A stretch of DNA of 64,000 bases from Vogesella indigofera (lineage in GTDB: Bacteria > Pseudomonadota > Gammaproteobacteria > Burkholderiales > Chromobacteriaceae): positions 50,813 through 114,812 of the forward strand of contig NZ_JAQQLA010000010.1 of NCBI RefSeq assembly GCF_028548395.1. The letters run 5' to 3'. This document shows, one piece after another, positions 31,314-40,558 of the stretch (the first letter of the stretch is position 1; each line of letters opens with the position of its first letter). The position numbers and the translations under genes were made by a program. Below the pieces are notes generated by a model. It worked only from the letters and a program-made list of their open reading frames with translations. It did no database searches and was not told the origin of the DNA.

Positions 31314-31832
31314 TCAGCGTTTGCGCGCCAGCGGTGGCAGCAGGCGCAGGCGGGTGCCGGCGAGGCGGTCGTGCAGGAACTGCTTGTCGTTGTCGATCAG
31401 CGCCCACAGCACCGGCAGTGCGTCCCACAGCAAGGCCACCGCCAGCGCATGCTGCCGTGATTCGAACAGCGGCTGCCACGCGGTGTAGGCCAGCGCCGGT
31501 ACGCCCAGGTACAGCACCAGCGCCACCACGAAGCGCATCGCCGCGTGCGGCCAGCGCAGCGCGCCGCCATCCGCCAGCGTCAGCTGCAGCCGCCACGGCT
31601 TCATCGCCAGCGTCTGCCCGCCGCGGGTCCAGCAATAGCCGAAGTAGCCGAACATCACCAGCGCCAGGAACAGCTGCATCAGCACGCTCATCCAGCGCGC
31701 GTTGCCGCTCCACACCACCAGCGGGGTGAACAGCGCGGCCGCGACCAGCAGCACGGCGCCCAGCAGCAAAGCTTCGTAGCACAGGCTGGCCAGTCGGCGC
31801 AGCAATCCGGGGTGGGTGAAATGTTGATTCAT
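31314..31832 (-). CDS. RDD-family membrane protein
   Basis: The 172-residue protein has about four transmembrane helices. It shows the RDD-family layout: an Arg-rich start (LLRRLASL), a central GGQTLAMKPWRLQL, and a C-terminal DKQFLHDRLAGTRL. Function is not established for this family beyond membrane association. I chose the ATG at 31832 (MNQHFTHPG) rather than the in-frame start at 31979, because the extension is unlike the family and lies in the promoter region of ilvI. The gene is convergent with nagE and divergent from ilvI. Confidence 0.8.
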   Translation of the reverse strand: MNQHFTHPGLLRRLASLCYEALLLGAVLLVAAALFTPLVVWSGNARWMSVLMQLFLALVMFGYFGYCWTRGGQTLAMKPWRLQLTLADGGALRWPHAAMRFVVALVLYLGVPALAYTAWQPLFESRQHALAVALLWDALPVLWALIDNDKQFLHDRLAGTRLRLLPPLARKR

Positions 31833-31987
31833 GCCGTGAAAATAATAGTGAGGGAGTGAAAGGGCAGCGGCGGTAAAACCGGCGCAAGCAACCAGACATG
31901 GTATCAAAGCCGTCCCGTGCCGCCTACCCTGCAAAAGTGGCTGTTTTTGAATGTTTTTGGCGCTTTTTTGCACCTGCACAAAAGCGC

Positions 31988-32017
31988 TTGACCGCTATTT
32001 CAAACTTAAGCTAAGTT
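31988..32017 (+). promoter_or_regulatory. Probable promoter of ilvIHC
   Basis: TTGACC (31988-31993) and TAAGTT (32012-32017) are spaced by 18 bases in an A/T-rich gap, 50 bases before the ilvI ATG. I see no leader peptide rich in branched-chain residues. Confidence 0.6.
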
Positions 32018-32066
32018 CATTCACTACGGGACATAAAACAACTACTCAGCAATCAAAGAGGCAAAG

Positions 32067-33833
32067 ATGCAGATATCGGGCGCGGAAATCCTGGTGCGCA
32101 GCTTGCAGGCAGAAGGAGTCGAATTCGTTTTCGGCTACCCCGGCGGCGCGGTACTTGAGATATATGATGCAATTTTCAGGCAGCAAGAGTTCAAGCATGT
32201 GCTGGTGCGCCACGAGCAGGCCGCGGTGCACGCCGCGGACGCCTACTCGCGCTCCTGTGACAAGGTCGGCGTGGCGCTGGTCACTTCCGGCCCGGGTGCC
32301 ACCAATGCGGTGACCGGCATTGCCACCGCCTACATGGACTCGGTGCCGATGGTGGTGATCTCCGGCCAGGTGTCGACGCCGGCCATCGGCCTCGACGCGT
32401 TCCAGGAAGTGGACATGGTCGGTATCACCCGTCCATGCGTGAAGCACAACTTCCTGGTCAAGGACATCAACGAGCTGGCCACCACCATCAAGAAGGCGTT
32501 CTACATTGCCGCCACCGGTCGCCCCGGTCCGGTGGTGGTGGACATCCCGAAAGACGTGACCCAGCAGCTGGCCGAATTCCACTACCCGGAAAGCGTGAGC
32601 ATCCGCTCCTACGTGCCGGTCACCCGTGGCCATCCCGGCCAGATCAAGAAGGCCGCCAGCCTGCTGGCCGAAGCCAAGCGCCCGTACATCTACATCGGTG
32701 GCGGCGCAGTGCAGGGCGGTGCCTCGGCCGAAGTGACCGAGCTGGTGCGCATGCTGGGCCTGCCGTGTACCAACACGCTGATGGGCCTGGGCGCCTATCC
32801 CGGCGACGATCGCCAGTGTCTGGGCATGCTCGGCATGCACGGCACCTACGAAGCCAATATGGCGATGCAGTACTGCGACGTGCTGATCGCCGTCGGCGCC
32901 CGTTTCGACGACCGCGTGATCAGCGTGCCGTCGCACTTCCTGGCGCAGCCGAAGAAGATCGTGCACATCGACATCGACCCGTCCTCCATCGCCAAGCGCG
33001 TGAAGGTGGACGTGCCCATCGTCGGTGACGTGAAACACGTGCTGCGCGACCTGATCGACCTGATGAAGCAGAACGGGCAGCGCCCGGATGCGGCCAACCT
33101 CGCCGGCTGGTGGAAGCAGATCGAGCAATGGCGCAGCTACAACAGCCTGCTGTACACCCCGTCGACCGAGTTCATCAAGCCGCAGTCGGTGGTGCAGAAG
33201 CTGTACGAGATTACCGGCGGCGACGCCATCATCACCTCCGACGTCGGCCAGCACCAGATGTGGGCGGCGCAGTACTACCCGTTCAAGCGCCCGAAACAAT
33301 GGCTGAACTCCGGCGGTTTGGGTACCATGGGTTTCGGCCTGCCGGCCGCCATCGGCGCGCAGCTGGCCAACCCGAATGCGCAGGTGGCCTGCATTACCGG
33401 CGAAGGCTCGATCCAGATGAACATCCAGGAGCTGTCCACCGCCAAGCAGTACCACACGCCGGTGAAGGTGATTGCGCTGAACAACCGCTACCTGGGCATG
33501 GTGCGCCAGTGGCAGGAGTTCTTCTACGGCACGCGGTACGCCGAGTCCTATATGGATGCACTACCGGATTTCGTCGGCATCGCCGAGGCCTACGGCCACG
33601 TCGGCATGAAGATCGAGAACCCGGCCGATGTCGAGGGTGCGTTGCGTGAAGCATTCAGCCCGGCATTGAAAGAGCGTCTGGTGTTCATGGACTTCCGTAC
33701 CGACCAGTCCGAAAACGTGTTCCCGATGATCCAGAACGGCAAGGGTCTGGACCAGATGGATCTGCCGCCGCACATGCGCGAGCTGCAGATTGCTCCTTTC
33801 GAGAACAACCGTGACTACGGCAACATGTGCTAA
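32067..33833 (+). CDS. ilvI: Acetolactate synthase, large (catalytic) subunit
   Basis: This thiamine-diphosphate enzyme condenses pyruvate with pyruvate or 2-oxobutyrate, the first common step of valine, leucine and isoleucine synthesis. The 588-residue protein shows FGYPGGAVLEIYD with the ThDP-activating Glu region, TSGPGATNAVTGI, and GLGTMGFGLPAAIGA. The metal-binding motif reads GEGS rather than the usual GDGS before the NNRYLG element. AAAGAGG precedes the ATG. It forms an operon with ilvH and ilvC. The gene could equally be called ilvB. Confidence 0.94.
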   Translation: MQISGAEILVRSLQAEGVEFVFGYPGGAVLEIYDAIFRQQEFKHVLVRHEQAAVHAADAYSRSCDKVGVALVTSGPGATNAVTGIATAYMDSVPMVVISGQVSTPAIGLDAFQEVDMVGITRPCVKHNFLVKDINELATTIKKAFYIAATGRPGPVVVDIPKDVTQQLAEFHYPESVSIRSYVPVTRGHPGQIKKAASLLAEAKRPYIYIGGGAVQGGASAEVTELVRMLGLPCTNTLMGLGAYPGDDRQCLGMLGMHGTYEANMAMQYCDVLIAVGARFDDRVISVPSHFLAQPKKIVHIDIDPSSIAKRVKVDVPIVGDVKHVLRDLIDLMKQNGQRPDAANLAGWWKQIEQWRSYNSLLYTPSTEFIKPQSVVQKLYEITGGDAIITSDVGQHQMWAAQYYPFKRPKQWLNSGGLGTMGFGLPAAIGAQLANPNAQVACITGEGSIQMNIQELSTAKQYHTPVKVIALNNRYLGMVRQWQEFFYGTRYAESYMDALPDFVGIAEAYGHVGMKIENPADVEGALREAFSPALKERLVFMDFRTDQSENVFPMIQNGKGLDQMDLPPHMRELQIAPFENNRDYGNMC

Positions 33834-33842
33834 GGCAGTGGC

Positions 33843-34334
33843 ATGAGACATATACTTTCGATTTTGCTGGAAAACGAAGCGGGCGCGCTGTCGCGAGTAG
33901 TGGGACTTTTCTCCGCACGCGCTTACAATATCGATTCACTGACGGTGTCGACTACCGAAGACCCGACACTGTCACGGATGACCATCGTCACCCACGGGTC
34001 CGACGAAGTCATCGAACAGATCACCAAGCAGCTCAACAAGCTGATCGAGGTGGTCAAGGTGATTGACCTCAACGAGTCCGACCATATCGAACGCGAGATG
34101 ATGTTGATCAAGGTCCGTGCCACCGGCAAGGATCGGGAAGAAATGAAGCGGATGGCTGACATCTTCCGTGGTCGCATCATCGACGTGACGGAAAAGACCT
34201 ACACCATCGAGCTCACCGGTACGAGCGACAAGCTGGGCGCCTTTATCGAGGCGATCGACCGTTCAGTGATCCTGGAAACGGTGCGTACCGGTGCATCCGG
34301 AATTGGTCGCGGCGAACGTATTTTGAAGATCTGA
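33843..34334 (+). CDS. ilvH: Acetolactate synthase, small (regulatory) subunit
   Basis: The 163-residue protein has an N-terminal ACT domain (MRHILSILLENEAGALSRV, FSARAYNIDSL) that binds valine for feedback inhibition and activates the catalytic subunit. The C-terminal small-subunit domain ends in GERILKI. Length and sequence are standard for IlvH/IlvN. It lies 9 bases after ilvI. Confidence 0.95.
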   Translation: MRHILSILLENEAGALSRVVGLFSARAYNIDSLTVSTTEDPTLSRMTIVTHGSDEVIEQITKQLNKLIEVVKVIDLNESDHIEREMMLIKVRATGKDREEMKRMADIFRGRIIDVTEKTYTIELTGTSDKLGAFIEAIDRSVILETVRTGASGIGRGERILKI

Positions 34335-34373
34335 ATCACCGGGGCGGCCATCAGCTGCCCTAGAACAAACTAG

Positions 34374-35402
<1,029 letters not shown>

Positions 35403-35426
35403 GCCTGCCGCCTCGCGGTCAGTGTC

Positions 35427-35451
35427 AAGCCGGGCAGCTGCCCGGCTTTTT
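35427..35451 (+). terminator. Terminator of ilvIHC
   Basis: AAGCCGGGCAG and its complement form a 22-base palindromic stem (35427-35448), followed by T. Confidence 0.9.
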
Positions 35452-35552
35452 CTTTGCCTGCGCCCCGCGCGGTGGCGGCGGCTGGCGCGGCCGCGTGCGG
35501 CGCGTCAGCGGCGTTGTGCTCGTCGTGACGACGGCGCCGCGCCGCATGACGC

Positions 35553-35581
35553 TTGGTAAGCGTGGCATCGCGCATTAGAAT
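35553..35581 (+). promoter_or_regulatory. Probable sigma-70 promoter of pssA
   Basis: TTGGTA (35553-35558) and TAGAAT (35576-35581) are spaced by exactly 17 bases. The leader contains one copy of the 10-mer repeat (35611-35620). Confidence 0.6.
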
Positions 35582-35672
35582 GCAGCATTGTCTTGCCGCT
35601 GGCGCACAGCGTTGGCCGCAAGTCCCGTTTCTTTCCGGCGCGCCTTGCCGCTGCCCGATGTCGAGAGTCTGC

Positions 35673-36437
35673 ATGCATATTGACCCGAAGCCTATCAAGC
35701 CGTCCCTGCGCCGCCAGGGCATTTACCTGCTGCCCAACTCCTTTACCCTCGCCGCGCTGTTTGCCGGCTTCTACGCCATCGTGCAGGCGATGAACCAGAA
35801 CTTCGAACACTCGGCGGTGGCGATTTTCATCGCCATGATCCTCGATGGCATGGACGGCCGCGTGGCGCGGCTGACGCACAGCCAGAGCGCGTTCGGCGCC
35901 GAGTTCGACAGCCTGTCGGACATGGTCAGCTTCGGCGTGGCGCCGGCGCTGATTGCCTACGAATGGATGCTGAAGGACCTGGGCAAGCTGGGCTGGATGA
36001 TCGCCTTCATCCACTGCGCCGGTGCCGCGCTACGGCTGGCACGCTTCAACACCATGATCGGCTCCACCGACAAGCGCTGGTTCATCGGCCTGCCCAGTCC
36101 GGCGGCGGCGGCGCTGGTGGCCGGCCTGGTGTGGATCTGCCACGCCTACGGCTACAACGACCTGCCGGGCCTGCAGTGGGTGGCGCTGGGCTTCACCGCC
36201 TTTTCCGGCATCACCATGGTCACCAATGTGAAATTCTGGAGCTTCAAGGAGATCCACCTGCGCCGTCGCGTGCCGTTCGTGATGCTGCTGGCGCTGGTGG
36301 TGGTGCTGATGCTGCTGATGTCGGAGCCGCCGCTGGTGCTGTTCGGCTTCTTCGTCTGCTACGCGCTGTCCGGCTACGTGATGGCGCTGATGGGATTGGG
36401 CAAGAAGACGGCGCCGTTGTTGCCGCCGCAAACGTAA
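35673..36437 (+). CDS. pssA: CDP-diacylglycerol-serine O-phosphatidyltransferase
   Basis: PssA makes phosphatidylserine, the precursor of phosphatidylethanolamine, at the inner membrane. The 254-residue multi-pass protein carries the CDP-alcohol phosphotransferase signature as DGMDGRVARLTHSQSAFGAEFDSLSD (D-G-x2-A-R-x8-G-x3-D-x3-D type, near residues 65-90). I place the start at 35673 (MHIDPKPIKPSLRRQG), because earlier in-frame codons encode an unlikely Cys-rich stretch and lie close to the promoter. It sits between ilvC and leuA, the usual betaproteobacterial order. Confidence 0.93.
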   Translation: MHIDPKPIKPSLRRQGIYLLPNSFTLAALFAGFYAIVQAMNQNFEHSAVAIFIAMILDGMDGRVARLTHSQSAFGAEFDSLSDMVSFGVAPALIAYEWMLKDLGKLGWMIAFIHCAGAALRLARFNTMIGSTDKRWFIGLPSPAAAALVAGLVWICHAYGYNDLPGLQWVALGFTAFSGITMVTNVKFWSFKEIHLRRRVPFVMLLALVVVLMLLMSEPPLVLFGFFVCYALSGYVMALMGLGKKTAPLLPPQT

Positions 36438-36474
36438 GACAAGCGTGGTGCCGCTAAGCGGCAAGCTGGACACG

Positions 36475-36497
36475 GGCGACTGCGGTCGCCTTTGTTT
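36475..36497 (+). terminator. Terminator after pssA
   Basis: Stem GGCGAC / GTCGCC with a TGCG loop, followed by TTTGTTT. Confidence 0.7.
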
Positions 36498-36595
36498 TGT
36501 CCGTAAATTCTACATATTGTCCGATATTTACGGTTTGACAACAGGTTTTGCCGTGCTGCAACAAAATTATTCGACAAAATTTGACAGCTTGTCGG
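36497..36595 (+). promoter_or_regulatory. Operator-like repeats before the HTH-leuA gene
   Basis: TTGTCCG occurs at 36497-36503 and 36517-36523, exactly 20 bases (two helical turns) apart. CCGTAAAT (36501-36508) and ATTTACGG (36526-36533) are a perfect inverted repeat. CGACAA (36572-36577) and TTGTCG (36589-36594) form a second inverted repeat that flanks the -35 box. The stretch is far more A/T-rich than its surroundings. I infer binding by the HTH domain encoded at the start of the next gene. Confidence 0.5.
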
Positions 36596-36609
36596 GCGAA
36601 ACGTAAGGT
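36581..36609 (+). promoter_or_regulatory. Promoter of the HTH-leuA gene
   Basis: A perfect TTGACA (36581-36586) and TAAGGT (36604-36609) with 17-base spacing, followed by AAGGAG (36625-36630) and the ATG at 36638. Confidence 0.7.
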
Positions 36610-36637
36610 TGAGCCATAACAAACAAGGAGCAGTGGC

Positions 36638-38428
36638 ATGCAATTGGACATCGAACGTCTGATCGAGGATTTTGGAGGCCCAGGCGCGCTCGCGGAAGCG
36701 TTGAATGCGGCCTTCCCCGATGAGCCGGTGTCGCGTGCCGCCATCTACAAGTGGCGCGAGCGCGGCACCCTGCCGCTGGCGCAGCTGAACAAGCTGGCGC
36801 GGCTCGCCGCCGACCAAGGGAAACGGTTCGATTTCAACGACTATCTGACCGGGGCACAGGCCTCGGGACAAGGGAGCACACCTGACATGGGCGATCGTCT
36901 TTACATTTTTGATACCACCTTGCGTGATGGCGAACAGTCGCCGGGCGCGTCGATGACCAAGGAAGAAAAAATCCGTATCGCCCGTCAGCTGGAGCGCCTC
37001 GGTGTCGACGTGATCGAGGCCGGCTTTGCCGCCGCCAGCCCCGGCGATGCCGACGCCATCCACGCCATTGCCGAAGTGATCAAGGAGTCGACCGTCTGTT
37101 CGCTGGCGCGGGCCAACGAGCGCGACATCCGCGCCGCCGGCGAGGCGATCAAGCCGGCCGCACGCGGCCGCATCCACACCTTCATCGCTACCAGCCCGAT
37201 CCACATGGAGAAGAAGCTGCGCATGACCCCGGACGAGGTGGTCGCTGCCGCGGTGAAGGCGGTGACGCTGGCGCGTGAATACACCGACGACGTCGAGTTC
37301 TCCGCCGAAGACGCGCTGCGCTCCGACATCGACTTCCTCGCCCGCATCTTCGGCGAAGTAATCAAGGCCGGCGCCACCACGCTGAATGTGCCGGACACCG
37401 TCGGCTATGCGGTGCCGAAGATTACCGAGACCTTCTTCCGCGAGCTGATCGCCAAGACGCCGGGCGGTGACAAGGTGGTGTGGTCGGCCCACTGTCACAA
37501 CGACCTCGGCATGGCGGTCGCCAACAGCCTCGGTGCAGTTCTGGGCGGTGCGCGGCAGGTGGAATGCACCATCAACGGCCTCGGCGAGCGTGCCGGCAAC
37601 GCCGCGATGGAAGAAATCGTGATGGCGGTGCGTACCCGCAAGGACGTGTTCAACGTGGAAACCCGCGTCGACGCCACCCAGATCGTGCCGGCGTCCAAGC
37701 TGGTGTCGACCATCACCGGCTACCCGGTGCAGCCGAACAAGGCCATCGTCGGCGCCAACGCCTTCGCCCACGAATCCGGCATCCACCAGGACGGCGTGCT
37801 CAAGCACCGCGAAACCTACGAGATCATGTCCGCCGAATCGGTGGGCTGGACCGCCAACCGCCTGACGCTGGGCAAACTGTCCGGTCGCAACGCGTTCCGC
37901 ACCAAGCTCACCGCGCTGGGCATCGTGCTGGACAGCGAAGAGGCACTGAACGCCGCCTTCGCCCGCTTCAAGGAGCTGGCCGACAAGAAGCGCGAGATCT
38001 TCGACGAAGACCTGCACGCGCTGGTGTCCGACCAGCTGGTCACCGCCGAGCAGGAAGACTACAAGTTCGTGTCGCTGAAAGTGGCGACCGAGACCGGCGA
38101 GGCGCCGCAGGCGCAGATCGTGTTCGTCGAGCACGGCAACGAGCAGCGTGCCGAATCCACCGGCTCCGGCCCGGTCGATGCCGCGTTCAAGGCGATCGAG
38201 AGCGTGGTGAAGAGCGAGGCCGAGCTGGAGCTGTACTCGGTCAATGCCATCACCAAGGGCACCGAATCGCAGGGCGAAGTGACCGTGCGCCTGGCCAAGG
38301 ACGGCCGCATCGTCAACGGCCAGGGTTCCGACACTGACATCATCGTCGCCAGTGCCAAGGCCTACCTCGCGGCACTGAACAAGCTGCACAGCAAGACCGA
38401 GCGGGTATACGCCCAGGGCCCGGTCTAA
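36638..38428 (+). CDS. leuA: 2-Isopropylmalate synthase with an N-terminal helix-turn-helix domain
   Basis: LeuA condenses 2-oxoisovalerate with acetyl-CoA, the first step of leucine synthesis. From Met84 onward the 513 residues match a complete standard Leu[40 protein letters not shown], then the C-terminal leucine-binding domain. The first 83 residues are extra and look like a Cro/CI-type helix-turn-helix ([31 protein letters not shown]), joined by a short linker. Start 36638 has an ideal AAGGAG and a good promoter. An internal start at 36887 with AAGGGAG 13 bases upstream could also give plain LeuA. No stop or frameshift separates the parts. Confidence 0.9.
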   Translation: MQLDIERLIEDFGGPGALAEALNAAFPDEPVSRAAIYKWRERGTLPLAQLNKLARLAADQGKRFDFNDYLTGAQASGQGSTPDMGDRLYIFDTTLRDGEQSPGASMTKEEKIRIARQLERLGVDVIEAGFAAASPGDADAIHAIAEVIKESTVCSLARANERDIRAAGEAIKPAARGRIHTFIATSPIHMEKKLRMTPDEVVAAAVKAVTLAREYTDDVEFSAEDALRSDIDFLARIFGEVIKAGATTLNVPDTVGYAVPKITETFFRELIAKTPGGDKVVWSAHCHNDLGMAVANSLGAVLGGARQVECTINGLGERAGNAAMEEIVMAVRTRKDVFNVETRVDATQIVPASKLVSTITGYPVQPNKAIVGANAFAHESGIHQDGVLKHRETYEIMSAESVGWTANRLTLGKLSGRNAFRTKLTALGIVLDSEEALNAAFARFKELADKKREIFDEDLHALVSDQLVTAEQEDYKFVSLKVATETGEAPQAQIVFVEHGNEQRAESTGSGPVDAAFKAIESVVKSEAELELYSVNAITKGTESQGEVTVRLAKDGRIVNGQGSDTDIIVASAKAYLAALNKLHSKTERVYAQGPV

Positions 38429-38539
38429 ACCGAGCGCGCAACCGCGGCAGCAAAACGTCCGACCCGGAAAGGTTGGCCGCCGCGGTAAAGATCAAAGGCC
38501 CACAAGGCCGCCCCCTTCCGCCTTTGCCAGCACCACGGC

Positions 38540-38585
38540 AGACGCAGACAGCCGACCCACGAGGTCGGCCTTGTCGCGTCTGTCT
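38540..38585 (+). terminator. Terminator after leuA
   Basis: A long nearly perfect stem: AGACGC and GACA plus GCCGACC (38551-38557) pair with GGTCGGC (38563-38569), TGTC and GCGTCT. It is followed by TGTCTTTT. Confidence 0.75.
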
Positions 38586-38642
38586 TTTCATTTTCCGGTT
38601 TGGCCGCATCTGCAGGCGAAGCTTTCCACAAGGACACTGCCC

Positions 38643-39284
38643 ATGGCACAAGGCTATTTCATTACCGGCACCGATACCGAGATCGGCAAGACCCACAGCG
38701 CGGTGAAGCTGATCCGCCACTGGCAGGCGCAGGGTAAGTGCGTGCTGGCGATGAAGCCGGTGGCCTCCGGCTGCGACATCCTGCCGGACGGCAGCTGGCA
38801 CAACGACGACGTGGCACGGCTGGTGGCGGCCACCGGGCAGACCGATCTGGCGCTGATGAACCCGTACCGCTTCCTGCCGCCGGTGTCGCCGCACATCGCC
38901 GCGCGCGACGCCGGCGTGAGCATCGATCCGGCGTTGATCGTCGCACACTACCAAAGCTTGGCCGCAGACGCCGACGTGGTGCTGGTGGAGGGCGCCGGCG
39001 GCTGGCTGGCGCCGCTGTCGGACACGCTGGACATGCAGGGGCTGGCGCAGCAGCTGCAGCTGCCGGTGATCCTGGTAGTGGGCATGAAGCTGGGCTGCAT
39101 CAACCACGCGCTGCTGACGGCGCAGGCGATCCGCGCCAGTGGCTGCACCCTCGCCGGCTGGGTAGCCAACCGCGTGGTGCCGGCGCAGCTGGCCTTTGAA
39201 GACAATCTGGCGACGCTCGTGCGCGCACTGGGCGAGCCGCTGCTGAGCCTGCCTTACGAGGCGCCGGCCACGCCGGCAGCCTGA
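38643..39284 (+). CDS. bioD: Dethiobiotin synthetase
   Basis: BioD closes the ureido ring of dethiobiotin using ATP and CO2. The 213-residue protein has the P-loop variant FITGTDTEIGKTHSA at residues 6-20, MKPVASGCD, NDDVA, and VLVEGAGGWLAPL. The ATG at 38643 starts right at the family N-terminus; an earlier in-frame start at 38571 lies in the leuA terminator region. No other bio genes are in the window, so biotin genes are dispersed here. Confidence 0.93.
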   Translation: MAQGYFITGTDTEIGKTHSAVKLIRHWQAQGKCVLAMKPVASGCDILPDGSWHNDDVARLVAATGQTDLALMNPYRFLPPVSPHIAARDAGVSIDPALIVAHYQSLAADADVVLVEGAGGWLAPLSDTLDMQGLAQQLQLPVILVVGMKLGCINHALLTAQAIRASGCTLAGWVANRVVPAQLAFEDNLATLVRALGEPLLSLPYEAPATPAA

Positions 39285-39324
39285 GCATCGGTGCCGTTTT
39301 GCGGCGCCGCACCATGATAAATAC

Positions 39325-39352
39325 TTGTTTTATCGGCTGATCTTCCTATTCT
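39325..39352 (+). promoter_or_regulatory. Possible promoter of the cytochrome oxidase operon
   Basis: TTGTTT (39325-39330) and TATTCT (39347-39352), 16 bases apart. The -35 overlaps an inverted repeat GATAAA / TTTATC (39316-39333), which could bind a regulator. Confidence 0.45.
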
Positions 39353-39430
39353 CGATAAAGCGCTGCGGCACAGATCGCGGCCAGCGACCGGGTTTCCGGC
39401 CAACACGAGACTTTACTTGGGGAAGACGCC

Positions 39431-40546
39431 ATGGCCAGTCGTCGCGTCCTGTTACTGCTCACGGGCTGGTCGTCTGCCGTGCTGGCGGCCGGTGTCAACC
39501 TGCCGCCGCCGGTCACCGGCGTTGCGCAGGATATCTACGACCTGCACATGCTGCTGCTGTACATCACCGGCGGCATCTTCGTGCTGGTCTTCGGCGTGAT
39601 GTTCTGGGCCATCCTGCGCCACCGCAAATCCGCCGGCCATCAGGCGAAACACTTTCACGAAAACACCACCGTCGAGATCATCTGGACGCTGATTCCACTG
39701 CTGATCCTGGTGGCGATGGCGTGGCCGGCGACGCGGCTGATCCTGCAGCAGAAGAGCAGTGCCGGCGCCGAGTTGACCATCAAGGTCACCGGCTACCAGT
39801 GGAAGTGGCACTACGACTACCTCGACGACGGCGTCGCCTTCATGAGTCATCTGGCCACGCCGCAAAGCGCCATCCACCAGGTGGCCGACCGTGGCGAGCA
39901 CTACCTGTTGGAGGTCGACCAGCCACTGGTGGTGCCGACCGGCACCAAGGTACGGCTGCTGCTGACCGCCAACGACGTGATCCACGCCTGGTGGGTGCCG
40001 CAGCTGGGGGTGAAGCAGGACGCGATTCCCGGCTTCGTGCGCGATGTCTGGTTCAAGGTCGATCGCCCCGGCACCTATCGCGGCCAGTGCGCCGAACTGT
40101 GCGGCAAGGATCACGGCTTCATGCCCATCGTGGTCGAGGCCAGGGCGCCGGCCGATTACCAGGCATGGTTGGCCGCAAGACAAAAAACCGCTGCGGCCAA
40201 CCTTGAAGACCCGAACAAGGTCTGGCCGCTGGCCGAGCTGATGGCGCGCGGCGAGAAGGTGTACACGCAGAACTGCGTCGCCTGCCACCAGGCCAACGGC
40301 AAAGGCATCCCCGGCGCCTTCCCGGCGCTGGACGGCTCGGCGATGGCGACCAAGGACAAGCCCGGCCACATCGACATCGTGCTCAACGGCAGCAAGAAGA
40401 ATGCCGCGATGGCGGCCTGGGGCAAGCAGCTGTCAGATACCGATATTGCGGCGGTGATCACCTACGAGCGTAACGCGTGGGGCAATCACACCGGCGACGT
40501 GGTGCAGCCCAAGGACATCAAGGCTGCCCGCGGCGGCAAAGCGTAA
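39431..40546 (+). CDS. coxB: Cytochrome c oxidase subunit II with fused cytochrome c (caa3 type)
   Basis: Subunit II takes electrons from cytochrome c into CuA. The 371-residue protein has a signal sequence, two transmembrane helices (about residues 35-55 and 80-100) and the cupredoxin domain with CuA ligands in CAELCGKDHGFM (Cys220 onward). A C-terminal cytochrome c domain has heme-binding CVACH at residue 282 and the later Met ligand. The linker between the two domains is encoded by an inverted pair of the GTTGGCCGCA repeat (40168 and 40192). It is the first gene of the oxidase operon. Confidence 0.95.
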   Translation: MASRRVLLLLTGWSSAVLAAGVNLPPPVTGVAQDIYDLHMLLLYITGGIFVLVFGVMFWAILRHRKSAGHQAKHFHENTTVEIIWTLIPLLILVAMAWPATRLILQQKSSAGAELTIKVTGYQWKWHYDYLDDGVAFMSHLATPQSAIHQVADRGEHYLLEVDQPLVVPTGTKVRLLLTANDVIHAWWVPQLGVKQDAIPGFVRDVWFKVDRPGTYRGQCAELCGKDHGFMPIVVEARAPADYQAWLAARQKTAAANLEDPNKVWPLAELMARGEKVYTQNCVACHQANGKGIPGAFPALDGSAMATKDKPGHIDIVLNGSKKNAAMAAWGKQLSDTDIAAVITYERNAWGNHTGDVVQPKDIKAARGGKA

Positions 40547-40558
40547 GGGGGAGAGGGC

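Noticed and set aside
36638-36889. Separate small HTH gene before leuA, or a frameshift between the two
   Set aside because: No stop codon or frame change occurs between the HTH part and LeuA, so one continuous frame is the simplest reading; an internal start remains possible.
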